From assembly GCA_037576215.1 (NCBI GenBank), contig JBANDB010000001.1:5642001-5706000 (forward strand): a stretch of 64,000 bases of DNA, in the 5' to 3' direction. The notes beneath the pieces are model-generated. The model searched no databases and was not told where the DNA came from. It worked only from the letters and a program-made list of their open reading frames with translations. Made by a program: the position numbers and the translations under genes. This document shows positions 60,161-64,000 of the stretch, one piece after another (the stretch's first letter is position 1; every line of letters starts with the position of its first letter). This DNA comes from Armillaria gallica. Taxonomy: Eukaryota; Basidiomycota; Agaricomycetes; Agaricales; Physalacriaceae.

Positions 60161-61050
60161 TCATCTTGGAAAACAGTTCTCTTCTCCAGAAACGACAGCA
60201 AGAGCGGACCGTAGTCATCGATGGTCAAGGTCACATTACCTTGTCTCGCTCTTTGCCACTGACCACCATGTTGTCAAGGGCAACATTCTCCTCCTTCATG
60301 GTGCAAAGCTGTCCTCTGACAGTGACCAGGACCATATGAATCCGCCGCAAAATCTATGACTTTCTTGATTCCAGTGCCATGCTTGAGACAGTCCCCACCA
60401 GTATCACGCAGCTCGCATCAGTAATGGTGCAGGATAGTTTTGATGGAGCTGTTGTCACCAATGCATGCCCATGTGAAGCTTGAGAAAAGGCGGGTACAGG
60501 GAAGGAGGTATGTGGCATATTCACCCATGCCAGATTTTATTCTCAGCCTCAGCGACAGAATTTCTCTTCTGTGTTGTCGGGAAAGCTACTGCCTTGATGC
60601 TACAATCCACAATGCTGACATATGTAGAGAATCTTCCAGGACAGCACAGCAGCTGGCTGCTTCATTCTTACAGTACAATATTGTCCTATGAAATTACTGT
60701 ATCTGACTGGCGACAATAATCACAACACTTTTTTCAATATTCTTGGTGGCACAGGAGTTTCTCTGTACTCTCTCGAGGTGTATGAGGCCTGTACAAAGCC
60801 CTGAGAAGCACCACTTTCTCTCGAGATTGTAACTGAGAGACTGAGTGCAATATGACAGATTGTATTCGCCGGCTGTCCAACCAATTCTGAAGGAGCAGTT
60901 CGACCTGTTGGGGTCACTGGATTGACATCTACAGAGCTCTTGCATGAGACTCAGAGGCTACATGTGGATTCTGTTCTTGGGAAATTATTGCCAGAGGACC
61001 TGCTGAGGGTGATTGTGGACATGGATGCTGCAGCATCTTGATGATAAAAT

Positions 61051-61620
61051 TATGTTGCCAATGCACTCTTGGCCCATTAGAGCAACATTGAGCTACCTCA
61101 TCTCCATGCCATGATTGGTCAGGGAGAGTGACTTGCTCATATGCTGGATAGACTTCGTCCCTCGTGTTACTGCTCCTGATGTGCATGAACGACAGTCGTT
61201 CTAACTTCAAAGACTGTACTTTGTGCACATTTTCCTTCTAGCATCGCATCCACTGTAGCAAGATTTACCCTTACCCACACTCCTTTATATGGTTATCGAT
61301 ATCTGTCTGCGACGTATGGGTAGCTCTTCTGGTGACTTCCTTGTCATGCTTGGCCCCAGCATCATCTGGTGGACTACTCTTAGTATCTTTGGCCAAGGGT
61401 TAGGTGCACGAATGAGGAACTGGCATAGCATGGTGTATTATGATAATTCTTCCAGGAAAATATATCAATTGTTCATATGATTTCTGGTGTCTACCTTAGA
61501 AGCGAGTAGGGTGAATAAGTTGCACATCGAGAGTCAACCTGAGCTAATGGGGAAATACGGATGGTAATAAGAGGATGGTTTATTTGTACAGGCAAAAAAA
61601 TCTGGATACCAGGTGAATCT
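61051..61620. other. spacer between unit 4 and the unit-5 stub
   Basis: Units 1-3 have a kinase-tail copy at this position; I do not find one here. Short ORFs only. Confidence 0.4.
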
Positions 61621-61637
61621 ACCTTTATCTCACAGCT

Positions 61638-62001
61638 TCAAACTTGCTCGACTGAACCAAATAGCATGGGCACAGCTTCTGACGTATTTACCTGTATCGT
61701 ATCCTCCTCTCTCCCATCCATCACTGGTTCAATAGTGCTTCCTCGTGATGCTCGAAAGTTCAAAGAAGATTGAGTTTCAAGTGAAGACTCTTTGGGATGG
61801 CCTTGTCCCGAGGTAACCCAGAGAATAATCAGAGTAGGAGCAATACCCTAAGTGCTTGTTCAGGCAAAAAATGAGGTAAATTGAAGAGAAAGGATGCACA
61901 GTGACAGGATACATCAACACCTGTGGATACATATATCCATTACCCTCGATTGGGTAGAATATCACAAGGGCCATGAAGATGATAGAATGCAGTGCAGCCA
62001 A
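61638..62001 (-). pseudogene. membrane protein 3' fragment (unit-5 stub)
   Basis: Matches the last exon, last intron and part of exon 5 of the membrane protein gene (GYMYPQVLMYPV; the stop region at 61638). It breaks off after GTGCAGCCAA at 62001, where unrelated sequence GGGGGTACCGGAATG begins. Confidence 0.85.
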
Positions 62002-64000
62002 GGGGGTACCGGAATGTCAGCCCGGACTACCGGGTAGGGAGGGAGGGTCAAGCGCTGGTCATGAAAAAATTTATATGACCCCTCAAATTTTTGAAAATTT
62101 CCTTTGTAACTTGATATAAAAAGATCTTTGCACCTTTATTTTACTTCAATGTTCACTATCTTAGTCAATGTGACCCCAATACATCTATAACCAGCTAATG
62201 ATACATAATAAGCTGAGCCACACTACAAGTTGACATCTTTTCTGATGTATTGTCATATAATTGAAGATAGAATAATACTCTACAGTTATAAGGGTTCTTC
62301 ATTTATACACAAGAAATTCATATTGCAAACAGTGTGAAACCCGCAGTTATGAGTCCAAGTTTATGAGGATTTGTTCTTTTACACTACATTTTGAACAAGG
62401 ACCCTGCATTTTAAGTTCTACCTTAGAATTCAACAGCAACAAACATTGCACCTTTTATAGCAATTCAATAATAAGCAATAACCCTGCAGCTTCACTCATA
62501 CTTATCTCTCCACATGGTGTATCCATGTTGTTCGCTCTCAGATTGATGCACAAAAAGTATGTTTCATTAAATTCTGTATTTATTGGTTTATTTTAGGTAC
62601 TTTTGGCTCATCTGGAGGCCCCAAGAGCCCCAAATAGCAGCTATATTTCCCCCGCCTGCGTGCAAGCCATCCCACGAGGCAGCATTGCATATGATGCCCA
62701 CAAGATACTGCCCCAGTGAAGACTGTTGACCAGGATGAAGCTGACGCCCATCACCACCTGCTATTGGCCCGAGAACCAGTACCATCCCTGCCTATCTCCC
62801 TACCCGGCATCGCCCACATCGACATCAGGACCAATCGCCCTCGTACGGTGATTTTGCACACGGAAACAATCACAGATGAAGTGCAGGATATGAAATCAGG
62901 TGCCATCTGCAAGCATGGCATGGGAACAAGTGTTCAGCAATGGAGACAACGATGAAGACAAACAGGGCAATGACAAGAGGGCCGGAGAGGGTCTGAGAAC
63001 ATCAGAGAGGTATGGAGGAAGGTAGGGCATGGGCACAGTGGAAGGGGAACGTGCTGGGGAGGGTGCAGGAGGTGGAATAGTGTGAGCAGGAGGGCTGGAG
63101 CAAGATCAGACCCCCGACATCCAACGAAGCCAGCAATGACAGTGTCCGTCTGGGCATCAATTCTACCATTCAGTATGCAACAGACGACACCAAGATGACA
63201 GCAATGCAAGCACCAATGGCCATGCCACTACCACCCCTGCCCAACATCAATGTTGGTCCTACTGCCCGCTCCAGGTTTAATACCCTCCATCTCCATGCAA
63301 TCCCCCATTTTCAATATGGGGCATTACAGCTATCATGCCTGTTTTCCTCCCTGATGTCATCATCACCAATAATGACAATAATGACACCTGACCCCCATCC
63401 CCACTGCATCCCGCACCCTCTATTGACTATGTGATTACCATCAGACCCTCACCCCCATTTTTAATACTGGGGAATCCAATTGTGGTCGCTGTTTCCCCTT
63501 ACGAGCACCCTGTGACACACTATGGTGCTGCCGATCCCTACCTCACCCCCTCCCTCATTGCTAGTTCATGCCACAGCCACAAATATAGGGCCTGTGCCAT
63601 ATATGACATAGAGTAGGATGGTGCTACCCACCGCACACCCACCCGACACAGCCAATGATGCTCGCTGATGTCGATGACATTCTGGCCTCGATACCGAAGT
63701 TTTTCATTTTTCACAGTGTTGCGCAGCCCTTGTGTGCTGCATTTTGGGGACTATGTTGGTGGAGGATCCATTGCAGCCATCTATGCATGGTAGAATGCCC
63801 TGCCCAAAATTCTGCCTATTTTATTTGTTTCATATATTGATTTGTATCATAATATTTTATACATGATCATTACTTATAACATGAATTCATCAATGAGCAG
63901 GAAAGGAAGTACGAGATGTTGAGAGTCATCAGGGAACATGGGTTATGGGTTGCATGGAAGCGAGGTGAACATGAGATGTGTAGCAAATTGTTCACCAGAT
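62002..64000. other. right end of window, no recognised gene; possibly inside an insertion
   Basis: Starts abruptly at the end of array homology. The left 600 bp are AT-rich and gene-free. From about 62650 to 63650 short plus-strand ORFs are rich in Pro, His and Thr, without a recognised domain. It could be part of a transposable element that continues to the right. Confidence 0.35.

Larger units (their letters stand above)
51276..61050. repeat. segmental array unit 4 (most decayed)
   Basis: Kinase-tail copy 51276-51566, its 3' flank split by the pogo element 51575-54616, membrane protein copy 55121-58559 split by an LTR and a MITE-like element, SIN3 fragment about 58870-60160 with a small MITE, and block E about 60230-61050, which loses similarity near its right end. 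Confidence 0.8.

Noticed and set aside
31822..62001. CRISPR or bacterial-type repeat array
   Set aside because: Units are kilobases long, contain eukaryotic introns and have no spacer structure.

Overview
The window looks like nuclear DNA of a basidiomycete fungus, most likely an Agaricomycete. Coding regions are split by many introns of about 45-60 nt with GT..AG ends. Several families are typical of mushrooms: a protein with an MLKL-like N-terminal region and a pseudokinase-like part, a DUF6699 protein, and a multi-pass membrane protein with a WRCWVVW motif. Gene models were spliced by hand from reading frame and splice sites, so exon ends are inferences; reading phase was checked where stated.

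Layout. Left part (1-32.1 kb): a possible GT90-like gene leaving the left edge; an MLKL-like/pseudokinase gene (2.0-5.1 kb); a short-chain dehydrogenase (SDR) with an 8-nt microexon (5.9-7.1 kb) followed by a decayed tandem copy; farnesyl diphosphate synthase (8.8-10.0 kb) and a Derlin (10.4-11.3 kb) on the minus strand; a gene-poor, remnant-rich stretch (11.3-20.4 kb) with a 5'-truncated aldo/keto reductase; a secreted PL1 pectate lyase (20.5-22.1 kb) followed by fragments of a tandem duplicate; a DUF6699 protein; a mitochondrial-type DEAD-box helicase (27.7-30.2 kb); and a Ser/Thr kinase (30.6-32.1 kb).

Right part (31.8-62.0 kb): a head-to-tail segmental array. Each unit holds the last ~290 bp of the kinase gene, a multi-pass membrane protein gene on the minus strand, the 3' part of a SIN3 corepressor gene on the minus strand, and a block (E) with a small possible plus-strand gene. 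Unit 1 is fused to the real kinase gene and its membrane protein gene is intact. Units 2-4 and a stub of a fifth are decayed, mostly by C-to-T/G-to-A changes at former CpG sites, and are loaded with transposable elements: two hAT-like elements with 8-bp target duplications, a 3.0-kb pogo-type element with its transposase, a probable 1.66-kb solo LTR, several MITE-like elements, and a captured piece of an MFS transporter gene. A ~3.2-kb block inside unit 1 carries a ribonucleotide reductase small-subunit pseudogene.

The genes do not form one pathway. The clearest common themes are local duplication followed by decay (SDR, pectate lyase, kinase/membrane protein/SIN3 block) and transposons landing in the decayed copies. 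The last 2 kb show no recognisable gene.
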